In this document: positions 12,598 to 25,308 of the stretch, piece after piece
How positions within the stretch are numbered: position 1 is the first letter of the stretch
How the letters are laid out: every line of letters starts with the position of its first letter
NCBI RefSeq assembly: GCF_932526225.1
Contig: NC_064047.1
Location: 6,385,501 to 6,449,500 of the forward strand
Origin: Nematostella vectensis
Taxonomy: Eukaryota; Cnidaria; Anthozoa; Actiniaria; Edwardsiidae
DNA: 64,000 nt
Direction: 5' to 3'
Notes under the pieces: generated by a model
Seen by the model: only the letters and a program-made list of their open reading frames with translations
The model's database searches: none
What the model was told of the DNA's origin: nothing
Translations under genes and position numbers: made by a program

Positions 12598-15500
12598 ATG
12601 GATGTCACTATTATACCGTCCGGGAGATCCTCGCTACAAGACTCGCTAAGGAACAGGAGACTTGACAACGACAGAGACAATCTATTCCACGAGTTTTGTC
12701 GTTCAAGGGAAGGGAATTTATCGACTACAGATGTTTTTACTAGAGCGTTCGGAGCGAGGAGGTCAGTTAATCCACAAGAGTTTGAAACAAGACGGGAGAC
12801 CGTGCCAGCGACTCGAGGAAGCAAAGAGGAAAGGCCGGAATACGCAAGGTAAGATGCTGACTTTGAAAATCGTAATTTAAATTTCATGTTATAAGTTAAC
12901 ACCTAAAAACCAGTACGATAGTCAAGCCTGAGAAATTTCAGCAAAGCAATGTTCTCGCTGATAACAAATTTAGACCACTCAGAGAATATTACGATCGTTT
13001 TGTGCTGTTGTGTGTATTGTTTTGATGGGAATTTTACGGCCAGGCTCGGTTGGAGTTCGTCATTTCACTCAACTCTATTAATATTAAAAGCCTTATTGTC
13101 AATGCCATCCCCTGGGATATCTAATTCAAGGCATCTATAAGTCTGCTTATTGGTATGCACTAGGGTAGTATAAAATTAAGGCAAAAGCAAATAGGATTCA
13201 AATACAGTATTGGTATAATATAATCGAACATGGCGCGTATACAAAGATCGTAAAATTAATTATTTATCAGCAGCAAAAGTAAATAAATCATTAACCACGA
13301 TTTTCAACAATCAGAATAAATTCTAGCTGGGTAAAACATTTGATTGAGCTGAATACATCATAATCCAGTTTTATTGTTGATAATTTTTGAATTTCCCTTA
13401 CTTTTGTTAATTAATATAGCCAGCATAAGTTTCTCGCCATCTTGCTCGAAAATATATCCATAATTTATTTTTATCTCTTGTCGACTGTTGGTCACAAGAA
13501 GACAGGTGGAGGATATTGTACAGGGCTTGCATAGTTTAATGAAATATCATTTATATTGTGTACCATAGTTTCGCGCTTATAGCTGATGGAGTTTTTTTTT
13601 TTTTAATTTCAAGTACAACATATCGCAAACAGTGTATAACATAATATTTTTCACGTTACATTAATAGAAAAGAGGAAAAATGAAAAATGTATGAAACAAG
13701 TCATCACACCATTTGGCACAAATGGGTGTTTTGCTTAATTCTAACGATTTTTATTCCTTTTTTAGTCTTGCGTCAATTGATTGGTGCATGCGCTGTAAAT
13801 GATACACGCACTAATACACTTACAATGGATATGACGCGTGCTGGTTCGCGTACTATTCATATTACGCGCACTTTCATTGATGCGCGCAATGTAAATATAG
13901 CGCGCACTTTCATTGGTACGGTAAATAGAACGCGCACTTGAATTGGTTCGCGCACTCTAAAAGGGTGCGCTCATTTATAAATATTACGCACATTTTTATT
14001 GGTGCGCACACTGTGAAAATATACGTACTTTTATTTGGGCGCACATTGTATACATTTATTGGTTGGGGATTAAATTTATTGGTATGCGTTACGTGTTACG
14101 TGCATTTCTATTGGTCACTCTTTGTTGATATTACCAGGGAAGTTTGAATATTACGTGCATTCTTATTGGTTTGCCCTTGCTATCATCATCCTTATTGTCA
14201 TCGCCATCATAACCATCATTATCATCTGCATTTTAGTTCATTATTATCACTCTTGACCTCGAACACCCTGTTTAGACCATTTTCTGAACTCTAATCCAAC
14301 CATAATTTATTTATAAGATGTATATCCCTCACGATATTCCCTGACAATGACTGCGCACCCTCCCCCCCCCCCCCTTTCCCTCAACTAATCCTGGATGCGC
14401 GCATGCGTGTCTTTTGCAAACCTCTTCCATCTGTCCTCCCGCGCGTTCATGTTATTCACGTGCCGCAGAGTTCACCTACGCATGCACCTTTATCTGGGTG
14501 AGCTCTAGAATTATTAAGTACACGTACGCCTTTATATGTTGTCGTACTCTAGAATTCAGTACACATTCACTTCTATATGTGGGTGCATTTTAATAACAGT
14601 GAGATTAATTTCAACCTCGTCAGAAACAGCTCCATTAGTTTGTAAAATGGTAAATATCACTGTTTTATCTTTTAGATAAATGGTACTTTAATTTTTACAA
14701 CGTGCAAGGAGACTCGAACCTCTTGGGCCCACTTATTTTAAAAATAGATTGTTGTCTATAGATATTTGATAGTTTTACAAACTAATGGAGCTGTTTCTGG
14801 CGAGGTTAAAATCTCATTTGCATCATAGTTTCTGTGGTACTATAAGATGCGCCGTGGTGTAACACAACTCATCTCCCAAAGTTTTTAAAAAGGACACTTA
14901 TATCGATAGCGTCATAGTATTCGCACTTTGTAACATTCGAATAAATATGGATTACTTCTGATGAGACTTTAACACTATTGCCCTTTTGAGCTGCTTAATA
15001 CACTAAAATATTTAATGTTTCCCGAAACAATAAACATTCCCAGCTTTTTGGCTTCATCTTCAAAAACACTTATATACAACAAAATACCATTGGATAATGA
15101 AACATGTAACACAGTATTATATTTGATGCAGGTTACCATAACGACAGAGAACTACGCCGATAGTGGAAGCTTTTAGTCTTAAGTAATATTTCCCTGGAAC
15201 ATTGGGAGAACTAGGATTCGCAGCTGAACTTCGCGATATAGGCAGTGATAACGGCGCTTGTGGCAGGTGCGAGCTTTTTTGTGTGTTTGAGGTTGTCCAT
15301 ACAGATAACATCCACCTTAAAACTCCCTTTAATTAAGATCAAACGTCCTTTGCCGAGCCGACAGTAAGACGCGCCAGCGGCATTCCAAAACAAACTGGTT
15401 GATTTGAGTTTTCATATTCCGTCAAATCCGGTTCCTATGTCTAATACTTCCCTCAGAACATGTTTGACAATCACAAATACAAGCTACACAGGAAAAAATC

Positions 15501-18500
15501 GATGGAAATGGTACATTTGAGAGATCAGTTTAGGTAAGCGCATTTCCATTGTCAGATTTCGCTAATGTTGCGATCTTAGAAGTCTATGTTTGCTTTTTTG
15601 TCATTTTTTTAAAGAAACCCCTTTTGAACATCTGGTTCGATCCAGCGATGTTACTTCCGAATCTAAAGTAATGTGTTGTTATATCCTTGAAACATTAGAG
15701 GAATAACTTTTAGGCTTTGCTTTCTTTTGTAGTTTAATTCACCGATCAAAATGAAAAGATTAAAACGCTCATTTTTTGAAACGAATGCAAATACTTCCAG
15801 CTTGTCTTCCACAAGATTTGTTCGCCAGTTGTACGGGTGACATCTCAAGTTGCTAACATGCAATACGTTTTTCGTTTATTCAAAACCCGATTTAAATTGC
15901 AGTTTTACTCACTTTATTTTCGGGCAACAATGGCCGCATATGGCTATGTTATCGGAACAGTATTTCAGGCGCTATAATTATGTTCAAATACAGCCGAAGG
16001 AATTATCTCCCAGCACAGACTAACCAGTTAGGAGTCTTAATGACATAAAGTAAGAGCAGATGTTTGCAAGATTATGAATATTCAAGGCGGATGCGTGATT
16101 CCATGTTTCGGTTTATAACGAATGTTTTAAATCTTTTAAACATACTGTATGTAAAACGTTCGCTTGCAGTATTTCCTGAGGAAACGACTTCATTTAAATT
16201 TGGGAATTCACCAAGAGATTTTTAAAAGCACAAATAGCTTTTTTTGACCAAGTGTTTACATTATTTTCTTCGATCGCATATTTCGCGACTGCAAAAAGTA
16301 CATTTTTGAAGAATTTATATAGCTAGAACAATCGCCTATTTTTTCGCTTTTTAAAATATTTTTAATCTGATTTCAAGTTCTAAAAGAGCACATCGCTTGC
16401 ACAAGGTTACGTTTTTGGCACATGGGTTCCGAGATATGTTATTTAGATGAGTAATATTTGCTTCATCCATGTCTAAGTACCGTAATAGCACATCACTTCA
16501 TTCATTTGTTTAAAAAAGTCCTCTCTTAAAATAAGGACTCCATTAATAAGTAGTTAGAGAAATAATCACGTGAAGATGGGAAATAGTTTTTCATGTACTT
16601 ATATTTTTTCTAACAATATGACATTATTTTCAAAGCTTGCAATAGCCTTTTGGAGGATTTATTTTTCTTTTTCTACTAAGGCTAAGCTCAAACGTCCTAA
16701 AATCCATGAGCCGTATTTTATGCAAACGCATGCAAATGAAGATAAAACAATCGGCTCGATATATTTGCAGACATTTGCATTAAATACGGCTCATGGATAA
16801 TACGACGTTTGAACCTAGCCTAAGAAGCATTATTTTCCTGGCGTAGGTGCCAGGTTTTTGAATAAATTATATTAAATAATAATTATATTAAATACAATGT
16901 TAATGTTTTTATATAAAATGATAATTGTACATAGCTTAAAATTTTGTATTTTTATTGTACATAGTTTTTAATTCAACCGATAACCTTAAAAACATTATTT
17001 AAACGTCGCACTTTTTAAAGCCTCGCTCTGTTGTGCGAACTCCACCATATATACTTCTCGGCGTAAAATTTATTTATTTTTCTTTATTTTTAAACTTACA
17101 TGATACCTATTAAAAGTGATTAATAAAGCAACTTTTCGGTAAGTTGTTTTCAGCGTTGAATCCACCAACTCAATTTTTTCATGAGGCATTTCTTTGGGAA
17201 CTTGCAGTAATTCCTGTTAATTTTCGCTGGTTTCCATCTTGACTTAGAGAAGTCTGGATGTTCAGATTGTCACCCTATCGTCTCAGGCTCTTACTAACCG
17301 TACAAACACACACGGCAACAGGTCCGCAGGAGAAGCACCATAAACACCAGCTGCATACAACCTTTGACAAGTTGTTTATGCCGTATGCGAAGATGTGCAG
17401 AATACAGTCGTCTGACAAAAGATTGTCGTGAACCGGCTTCGCGACTACGCGACAAGCCCGCATGTAAGCATGGGTAAAAACCACTGAAGCGCCTAACTGC
17501 ATATTTGGCCACCGCATAACTTCAGACTTAGGCTAAGTTCAAACGTCGTATTATCCATGAGCCGTATTTAATGCAAACGCGTGAAAATGAAGATGAAACA
17601 ATCGTCTCGATTCATTCGAATGCATTTGCATTGAATACGGCTCATGGATAATACGACGTTTGAACTTAGGCTTAGACGCGGTAGCGGTGGCTAAAGGCTG
17701 GTTCTCAACGATGACGACGTCGCTGGTTCTCAGCGACGTAAGTGTAAGCGGAGACGGAAGCGTAAAAGAGTCTTATGTCGCGTAAGAACCGGCTCAACGT
17801 AAGCGCATACCTCCTCGACGAGTTTGGTTAATTTATGCTTATGTTCCGCTTATGCTTACGTCGATCCGGTTTTCACGCGACGTAAGCGTAGCATAGACGT
17901 AAAATTATCAAAACTTCCAGTTCTTCTTGCGCCTATGCTTCGCTTACGTAGAGCCGGTTCTCACGCGATATAAGACTCTTTACGCTTCCGCCTCCGCAGA
18001 CGCTTACGTCGCCTTGATATATGCAGCTAGGCGCTTCAGTGTCTTTTACCCATGCTTAACCAACAAGAACCAATCAAATTGATGCTTTCAAAAGACAAAA
18101 TGGCGGCGTTAAAACATGTGGTTTGTTTTTGTTTTTGTTGAATGAAAAGGTGCTAGAAATGGCACGTCCGGTTTATTCACGCACAATTTGCGGGGAGTTA
18201 AAACTTTATTAAACCGTATCGATTTTGTGGGAGAGCATTTTCTTAAACTTGTTCGAAGTTTGACAAAGTTCAGCATCAGTACAGGAGGAGTCGAACGCAT
18301 TTCTCGGTACATATCACGTGATTCACAAAAGGTTTTTGTTTCGACCGTGATCTAGTGCACCGGTTATGTAAGAAAAAAAAAATGCACGCTTACTCGAAAA
18401 AAAAAAAAAAACAATGGTAAATTATACAATCAAATGTCAATATGACTAACTATCAATCTCACATAGGATATATTTAATAAACGGTTGTAGTTGGAGGTTT

Positions 18501-21500
18501 TGTTTTCGGCTTTGCATGTAAAAAATATTTCCAACTACACCTGGCCATTGAATGACCAGGATTAGGCTTCCAAAAAGTGCTTTGGAAACCAAAAGGCAAT
18601 ATATAAAATCGATCTTTTTTTATCCTTAACAGCCACCTGTGTTTTTTAGCACCATAATATTGTTGCTTTTTTTCCACTCTTATACTAGACGGAAACAACC
18701 CATATAGGTTAGGTCGTTAGTCCTATTTTGTTTGTTGTGAAAGCAACGTATTTAGGAACTAGACACTCACTATCACTAAAGCTGAACAAAGAGGGATGTG
18801 ATAAATGTGTGATGGAAGAGAAAGGTTTACTTGTTTTTACGTTAAAAAAGACTTTGTGTATCCTATACTTGGCCAGGAACATGCGAAGTTGTGCCTTTCC
18901 GTGATCAATAGTAACTTTTAACGCAACTTTATTCTTTAAATTTAAACTTTAACTTTTATAATATACGAAAAATAGTATACCCATTATTTCAATCTTTTAT
19001 GACTTAAGCTATTAAGGTCTATGACTCTGAAAAAAGTTATTATGAATTTGACCAGGAATTAATTAAAACTGTCAGTTCATTTATAGAGTACACTCGAAAA
19101 AAAGCTTTTAATTTTTTTTGCTTCCCGGACATTACATCGCTCTAAGGCAGACCTCTTCGATGTCATATGCACAGCTGTTAATAAATCGGAGTGATTTCTA
19201 ACGCATTTTTTTCTTAAATTGTTTCGTTCTTGTCGACTATTTGATTGACCAGGCGCAGTTGTTTTTCCAAATTGAGTTTCGGTTCACCTTGTATGGATAT
19301 GGTTTATTAATAGTAGTTCAAATATTTACCAAACCAGCGCATGCTAAATAAGATTTCTTTCCGAGTCTTGCGTTGGCATCTGCCTTCGCCCTTGTTGTAT
19401 TTACCTTCACAATCAAAAAAGTTCAGAGTGCTTTAGTTTCCCCACTCAATAACCAACCGCACTTATGCAAGAAAGGCTGGCCTATCAAAAATAGGCCACT
19501 AGTATTAAACACCACAGTATAAAACACCACATTTATCGTTGTTTTGTTGCAAAGGGTCACTTTAATATATTAGCTTTTCGACACTATCGTTCAGACGACT
19601 TTCCCTGGACATTAAACTTGTTCCTGGACATTTCTTTGGTGATACTCGCTAATTAATGGAAGCTGGTGAAACGTGCACCAGGTAGCAAAAGCGATCTAAT
19701 TGGTTCAAGGCGACAAAATAATCCGTATCAATGGATTATATTTTTAGATAGGCTTTTTATTGGTCGAGCCGCTGTGTTGCATAGGTTATTATTTGGTCTA
19801 TGCGTGCGGCTGTGTTTGGCCAGCCTTCAGCAAACCTGGCCTGCCTGGAAAACCACTTAAATCGACCAAAGCACCGCACCCCAACGCATACAGCTCACAA
19901 AGCGCGTAGTGAACACACCGACTTCCATTAGCTATATCATTCACAGAGCATTTGAACAGCGAACAAGCCGTTAGCCTGGAGATTCTATAGAAATGGTGGC
20001 ATTATCTGGACATTCCTCTAGAGAAATTTCGGCAGAAAAAGTAGTGACTTTGCGACAAAGGTAAAAGGATTTGCTGTGTTTAATATTTTGGTATGTTTTC
20101 ATTTCGACGCAAAACTGATTTTGGGCTAAGGATTGTAAGGATTTTCTCTATGTTCCTTTTTCTGCTCCTGTTTGTGAATTGCGTTTTCTTGCAGAAACAG
20201 TTAATAGCCAGTTTCCATATTGGTAAATCGCTAGGAAAACCCAGTTTTTTCGTATTTTATAGAATACACTTAGATTTGATAGAACTGGGTGCTGTATAGC
20301 TCGTTTTCTTTCTAGCTGTCGTTTTGTTATTGTTGTTTTTTATTTTAACCAAAAACAAAACATTTAACTGATTGTATTGAAAAACTTGAAAGAAATGAAC
20401 ACCACTTTCTCCCTTTTATTTTTAACACGGAAGGGGAGAGTTTTATCACTAAAGCGCTCTCCCAATAAAAAAACAAACTCTATTTTCCGTTTTGTTATTC
20501 ATTTTTGCAAGAAAAAGATATCTATATAAGCTACAAATTGGCTTCATTGTTGTCAAAGCCAAACTCGCTCAATTATCTTTTTCGCGCCTAAAACCAGAGA
20601 AAACAATAAGCCAAACGACAAGGCCGTGTTTATACCATAAACTAAACCTTTTAGAACTTAATCGTGTTAGAAGTAAATACTATACAAGCCATAGATGTGG
20701 GAAATAGGTTAACGCCATTATAGTAGCCGTGAAATGATTTATGTTTTGAATGCTTCTGTCCACCGCCTTGCGTGGACAGTTGAATGAGCAATGCAAAAAT
20801 CAACCCTGAAGAACCCGGAATCAACTCATAGCGGCGGAAATATCTCCTCTTTGCTTAGCTAGAGTTGTCAAAACATTTCCAGTGATTGCGTGGTATTTTC
20901 ATGAACTTTTCTGGGTCGCTTTGTCATCGGGATAATAATTATTACAGACCGTGTATGGCTAATCCTAGTCAGTTTGCCTTACCTCGATCAAACAGGTACT
21001 CCATGCAAGACAGATGGCTTTACGTCGTATTTCGCAATTATCCAACAGAACTAAAAGTGCTACTGGATTTCCTAAATAAAACACTTAGTATTTGAACTTT
21101 TTTTAAAGGTTCTAGGGACTTTCCCTGGCAGTTTCATTAATTTTATTTTGGATTCCTTTTCGTGATGACTTTTGCGTTTCGTGCGACAAAAGCGTGTGCA
21201 CATAACAAAGGCGCTAGAAACTACAATAGCATCGCCTTAGAGCTCAAGTTTCAAGGATTTTCTCAAGGGCTTTGGTCGTTTTTTTCAATTAGAAGTACAA
21301 CTAAATCGCGCTTTTATGTTGAGGTCTCCATGATGCTGGGAATATGACATGTTTGTTTGACTTCTCACTTTATATTTCGCTTTTATTGAATAGAGTTATA
21401 CTCGTGACTTCTAAAGGGATATTAAAAAAGCCATCTCCTTAAATTCAATTCTGCCATCTACTCAAATTAAATTCTGCTCAAATTTATTTAGGGCAAGTCT

Positions 21501-23262
21501 CACCAGTTTGGTGGTGTAATCGTTACAAGAGCTCTTTCCGTGTGCTAAAGCCTATTGCATAGTAATGGCACTTTATTCGCGTCTAATTTCTTTACAAGTG
21601 CCCGTAAGCTGAAAGCACTATATTGTGTGCCTAGTACAACTAGGTGTATCTATTATATCAACCTATCGTTGAAGAAAAATCGCACGTTGATTGGTGGCTA
21701 TTGGCTAGATTGACAGAGCTAGATTTTAGTCCCGATTAAAGTCCCGATTGGGGGAGGGGTGGGTATTTGCCGCCGGCTTTCAGTTCCGATCCCCAGTGTT
21801 AAAAACTTTTTTTTTTTTTTTTTAAATTTACATATCAATCAATGGCTGTCGTTTTTCTAAATGGTCTAAAAGAGCCTGGGGCGAGCGCGCGGGAGATCCG
21901 TGATATTCTAAAAACGTTAGGGACTAGGCTACATTTCCAAGATGGCTGCTAGCAAAATCATTTTTCCTGCAAGTTTACGTGAAAATTCTCGACTTACAAA
22001 GCTCTAGAGCGATAAAAAAGCGAAACAATGATTGAAGCGGACTCCCAAATATGGTATGTAATGTCTAATAAGGAAATGACCGAGCGAGCTAAAATACGAC
22101 AGTTTTTAAAACTAGGTTGACTAATATGATAGCTTAATCTTTTTTTATGACATCACATGTTGAACTTAAATTGTCTCTTTGTTTCAGCCTGGCAGATATC
22201 TACGAAGGAGCGCTGCGAAAAGTACTCAATATACAACTCAATCTAAAAATAGACGAGCAGCCAAAACCACTCGATGAAAACGACTTCACAACAAACAAAA
22301 TGTCCCCACCGCGGCCCAAAGCTCTTCGTTTGGAGGACCTCAAACAGAGGGACGTCATCAGACATCGCGAGAGAGCACCCGATGAAAATGATCCCAGGTC
22401 ATTTCCTCAAGGCCACACAAATCTGCGCCAACTAGGGGAACGCAATTCGGAAGGGTCTGCATTTCATGTCCCTCCTAAGCGACGCTTCGATGCATTTCCG
22501 CCCCCATTAGATAGGGACCCTGGGTACCCAAGGGACCGCTTTGGAATGGTGCCCTCTCATCGCTTTCACTCGCACGTCACTCCGTTTGGAATGGACCCTA
22601 CTCGAAACCCGAGACTAGCAGTACCCTACGGATATGGTCCCCGAGGCGGGACTACACAGGAAACCTACTCACGATACTCTAGCCACCAAAGAGAAATTCC
22701 ACCGCTGTTCCCAGTCCGCTGCTCATCAAAAGAACGCGAGGAGCTCCTGTTATCGCAGAGAAAAGAACAAGAGCATAAGGAGCAAAAAAGCCCGGATGTG
22801 AAAAGAAGCCCGGATGTGAGGAGAACCCCGGATGATGCCCGTGCCCATAAGAGCCCGGATGTTCCACGTAGAAGCCCGGATGTACCAAATCGTTACAACG
22901 GTGTTCACGAAAAATCCCCGTGGAGGGATGGGGAGGAGCGCAAAATTGTCATCAAATCAGAGCGCGAGGATGTCTCTTACGAAAAACTGAACTTGGAAGA
23001 AAAATTCAATAGTGCAAATGATCGTATCACTTCGCTCATGCGCTCGGGATCGGTCGGGAAGGTCTTGGATAGGCGATCTCCGTTCTCTCTTCGGTTCAGG
23101 CCCTACGGCTCCCGCGTCAAATACTCCCCAGGACTGACCAATGGGAATTCTGAAAGCTTGGACGCGGAACGAAACGTGAAAAAGGAAGTTAGCAAAACAG
23201 GCGAGGAGGGAGATAAAGAGGAATTTCTTTCTAGTCTTGGGCTTGCTAGAATCGCTAAATGA
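12598..23262 (+). CDS. Unrecognised low-complexity, probably nuclear protein
   Basis: Two exons: 12598-12848 (donor AG|GTAAGA, phase 2) and 22188-23262 (acceptor TTTCAG), joining in frame to 441 aa. The ATG at 12598 is the first in a frame open from 12472; upstream coding exons are possible. The protein is basic, charged and disordered-looking, rich in Arg, Pro, Ser and Asp. Residues 285-316 carry four SPDV repeats and a related TPDD, candidate proline-directed phosphorylation sites. IKSE (339-342) and VKKE (414-417) match the SUMOylation consensus. The C-terminus is a short hydrophobic stretch, EEFLSSLGLARIAK. I see no zinc finger, homeodomain or enzyme motif and do not recognise the family. 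A nuclear regulatory or scaffold role is inference from composition only. Confidence 0.7.
13790..14165. repeat. Degenerate tandem repeat around GCGCACTTTTATTGG
   Basis: About ten diverged units of roughly 35-45 bp combine CGCGCACTTT(C/T)ATTGGT with GCGC..TGTAAATAT. The alternating GCGC and TATT blocks make short open frames here meaningless. It lies inside the long intron. Confidence 0.65.
14597..14822. mobile_element. Palindromic MITE, about 226 bp
   Basis: The left arm reads GTGAGATTAATTTCAACCTC then CAGAAACAGCTCCATTAG. The right arm is its near-exact reverse complement (CTAATGGAGCTGTTTCTG then GAGGTTAAAATCTCA). Arms are about 45-50 bp around a 130-bp centre with no ORF. Confidence 0.75.
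16677..16822. mobile_element. Palindromic MITE, copy 1
   Basis: About 146 bp. Left arm GGCTAAGCTCAAACGTC then ATCCATGAGCCGTATTT; right arm AAATACGGCTCATGGAT then GACGTTTGAACCTAGCC. It is nearly a full palindrome with a short asymmetric centre, and is closely related to the copy at 17527-17675. No coding capacity. Confidence 0.8.
17527..17675. mobile_element. Palindromic MITE, copy 2
   Basis: About 149 bp, with the same arms as the copy 850 bp upstream (GGCTAAGTTCAAACGTCGTA and its reverse complement at the right end). Two copies so close together suggest local transposition or segmental duplication. Confidence 0.8.
17690..18015. mobile_element. Inverted-repeat element with GACGTAAGCG motifs
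   Basis: Repeated short blocks CCGGTTCTCACGCGA, GACGTAAGCG and CGCTTACGTCG occur in both orientations. The outer parts, GAGTCTTATGTCGCGTAAG and TCACGCGATATAAGACTC, are inverted relative to each other. It looks like a foldback MITE made of many small inverted units. Confidence 0.6.
21838..22120 (+). repeat. Dispersed repeat, copy 1 (inverted copy near 41220-41545)
   Basis: Shares long blocks with the reverse complement of 41220-41545: AAAGAGCCTGGGGCGAGCGC, CTTACAAAGCTCTAGAGCGA, ATGATTGAAGCGGACTCCCA and AATATGGTATGTAATG. It ends about 70 bp before the acceptor of the exon at 22188. The minus copy keeps longer open frames (60 and 82 aa), so an old gene fragment or a transposon part are both possible. 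Confidence 0.7.
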
Positions 23263-23475
23263 TGCACATGTAATCCTTATAATATAATATGGCAAAAAAT
23301 AGGATCATGTTGAACTTTGATTTTGATAAGAAAAATGGCAACTCACCTTTCCCAGCATGCATTGATGCATTGTGTTTTTACCCATTAGCCACTGCGCGTT
23401 AATAGACGTGTTCGGAAATCATTTAAAAAATAAGTGTATAACCACAAAAATTAAACCATTTAAATTTGGCTATTG

Positions 23476-23843
23476 AATCATGGGTAGGCTGACACGCCCG
23501 CTAACAACGCATCATGGGTAGGCTGACACGCCCTCAAGCAATGCATCATGGGTAGGCTGACACGCCCGCTAACAACGCATCATGGGTAGGCTGACACGCC
23601 CGCTAACAATGCATCATGGGTAGGCTGACACGCCCGCAAGCAATGCATCATGGGTAAGCTGACACGCCCGCTAACAACGCATCATGGGTAAGCTGACACG
23701 CCCTTAAGCAATGCATCATGGGTAGGCTGACACGCCCGCTAACAACGCATCATGGGTAGGCTGACACGCCCGCAAGCAATGCATCATGGGTAGGCTGACA
23801 CGCCCGCAAGCAATGCATCATGGGTAAGCTGATACGCCCTTCT
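23476..23843. repeat. 34-bp minisatellite, about 11 copies
   Basis: Units read GCATCATGGGTAGGCTGACA then CGCCCGCTAACAAC or CGCCCGCAAGCAAT, with an exact 34-bp period (for example 23477, 23511, 23545). The two endings interleave, hinting at 68-bp higher-order units. It starts about 210 bp after the stop codon of the preceding gene and may lie in its 3' UTR, because a clear AATAAA appears only near 24069. Confidence 0.9.
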
Positions 23844-24718
23844 AAAAGAGTTTAAGCCAAGCCCTATAAAAATGATTCCTACCTGCCTGCCTATCCCAAT
23901 TAGGTTAATTTCGATATTCCTACATAATTCAGCAAGTATAGTGTACCCTACTTAGCCTTGTCAAAATAATTATGTCTGTTGAGTAAGCGTAACATAAAAT
24001 GATCGTATGCTTATTTTGCATTATTCCATAAATTATCTCGTAGATATTATCTTGTGTAAATATTACAAATAAAAAAATATATGTTATTCAAGACAAGGAA
24101 AAGGGCTAAATTATGTTTTAAACCACATATAATATGACACATATATGGTTCGTGCTGGAAACGGAAAGACTTGAATTGAAATTTGATCCTCTGGTATAAA
24201 CTGAATAATATATTATACAAATACCTGTTCCATGGTAAAAATAAACACATTCTGAAAGTTGTCTATTTTAAGGATTGCAGGTCTTGATAGCATTCTGAGC
24301 AAGGCTCGTTTTAAGCAGCTACCATCAAGGGCACAAAAAGGATCTGTTCCGCAGCCCGTATTTTTGCTGTCTGGATGTTAGACCCCTCGGTTGCTGGGAG
24401 AAATTCCTCCCGAATGGTTCTGCTGGCAAATTTGTGGAGTCGAACTAGTTGTGCTGGGTATATTTTTTTGGCGCTGGAGCGGAGGCTTGGGAAAAAAATC
24501 GTCCCGATCGGTTATACGGGCAATCATTCATGTGCTGAAATGCCTAACCACTGCTGGCTGGGGACAAAATTCCTAACCAATGTTGGCTGAAAAAAAAAAA
24601 TAGACGTTTATCGCAATATTCACCTCGCTCAAACAGACATTCCCTAATAGGCTAAACTGGATCATTGGCGTATACCTGTCTCATGTATGAAAATGCAATA
24701 TGTTTACAAAATGCTTAT

Positions 24719-25030
24719 GGACTGCGGACCGCGGACCACGGTAGCAGTGACTTAGATTACTTAGACTTCTTATTTTATACTTCGTTCTACAAATATGCAA
24801 AGAAGGCTACACAGCGGACTGCGGACCGCGGACCACGGTAGCAGTGACTTAGATTACTAAGACTTATTATTTGATACTTCGTTCTACAAATATGCAAAGA
24901 AGGCTACACAGCGGACTGCGGACCGCGGACCATGGTAGCAGTGACTTAGATTATTTAGACTTATTATTTGATACCTTGTTCTATAAATATGCAAAGACGG
25001 CTTCACTGCGGACTGCGGACCACGGCAGTA
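24719..25030. repeat. 97-bp tandem repeat, about 3.3 copies
   Basis: Each unit begins ACTGCGGACCGCGGACCA and continues GTAGCAGTGACTTAGATTA, TTCGTTCTACAAATATGCAA. The start recurs at 24721, 24818, 24915 and 25012, an exact 97-bp period. Open frames across it are by-products of the repeat. Confidence 0.88.
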
Positions 25031-25065
25031 TTGTGGCTCCACAGTGGACGGGTATTCTGAAGTTG

Positions 25066-25308
25066 CTCCTTATGCATCTGTATAAATTATTCTCGCTCTG
25101 TGATGAAAATGCTCGTATTTAAGAGCGCACACAGCTTGGTATAGCATTATTTCACGATAGATAGACACTTTTTTAGATGGACAACTCTAGGAATGATTTT
25201 TATTTTGGTTTAGAATATGAAATTTTAATCTAGCGCTCAGAGCAATTGTCCTGACATGTTGGCTCGGGATACGGCTGATTGAACTGATTGTTCTTGAGCC
25301 CGGGGGTG
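25066..25308. mobile_element. Partial copy of the 10.7-kb foldback element
   Basis: Matches the right part of the element at 10733-11763 (about 11490-11720): TTATTCTCGC, GATGGACAACTCTAGGAATG, GCGCTCAGAGCAATTGTCCT and GATTGTTCTTGAG occur in the same order. It lies directly after the 97-bp tandem repeat. Confidence 0.7.

Larger units (their letters stand above)
12849..22187. other. 9.3-kb intron, no exon seen
   Basis: The intron of the unrecognised gene. It carries a GCGCACTTT-type tandem repeat (13790-14165), a palindromic MITE at 14597-14822, two copies of a 147-149 bp palindrome (16677-16822, 17527-17675), an inverted element at 17690-18015, and a dispersed repeat at 21838-22120. From about 18100 to 21800 it is AT-rich with only short open frames, and I see nothing else in it. 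Confidence 0.6.

Noticed and set aside
14700..14740. tRNA-like block (GACTCGAACC)
   Set aside because: Only a T-arm-like fragment is present, inside a palindromic MITE; no acceptor stem or anticodon arm can be formed.
21490..21545. tRNA/SINE A-box-like sequence (TGGTGGTGTAATCGTTA)
   Set aside because: There is no B box at the right distance and no foldable cloverleaf.
22679..22888. Minus-strand HPGF-repeat frame
   Set aside because: Antisense shadow of the SPDV-repeat coding region of the plus-strand exon.
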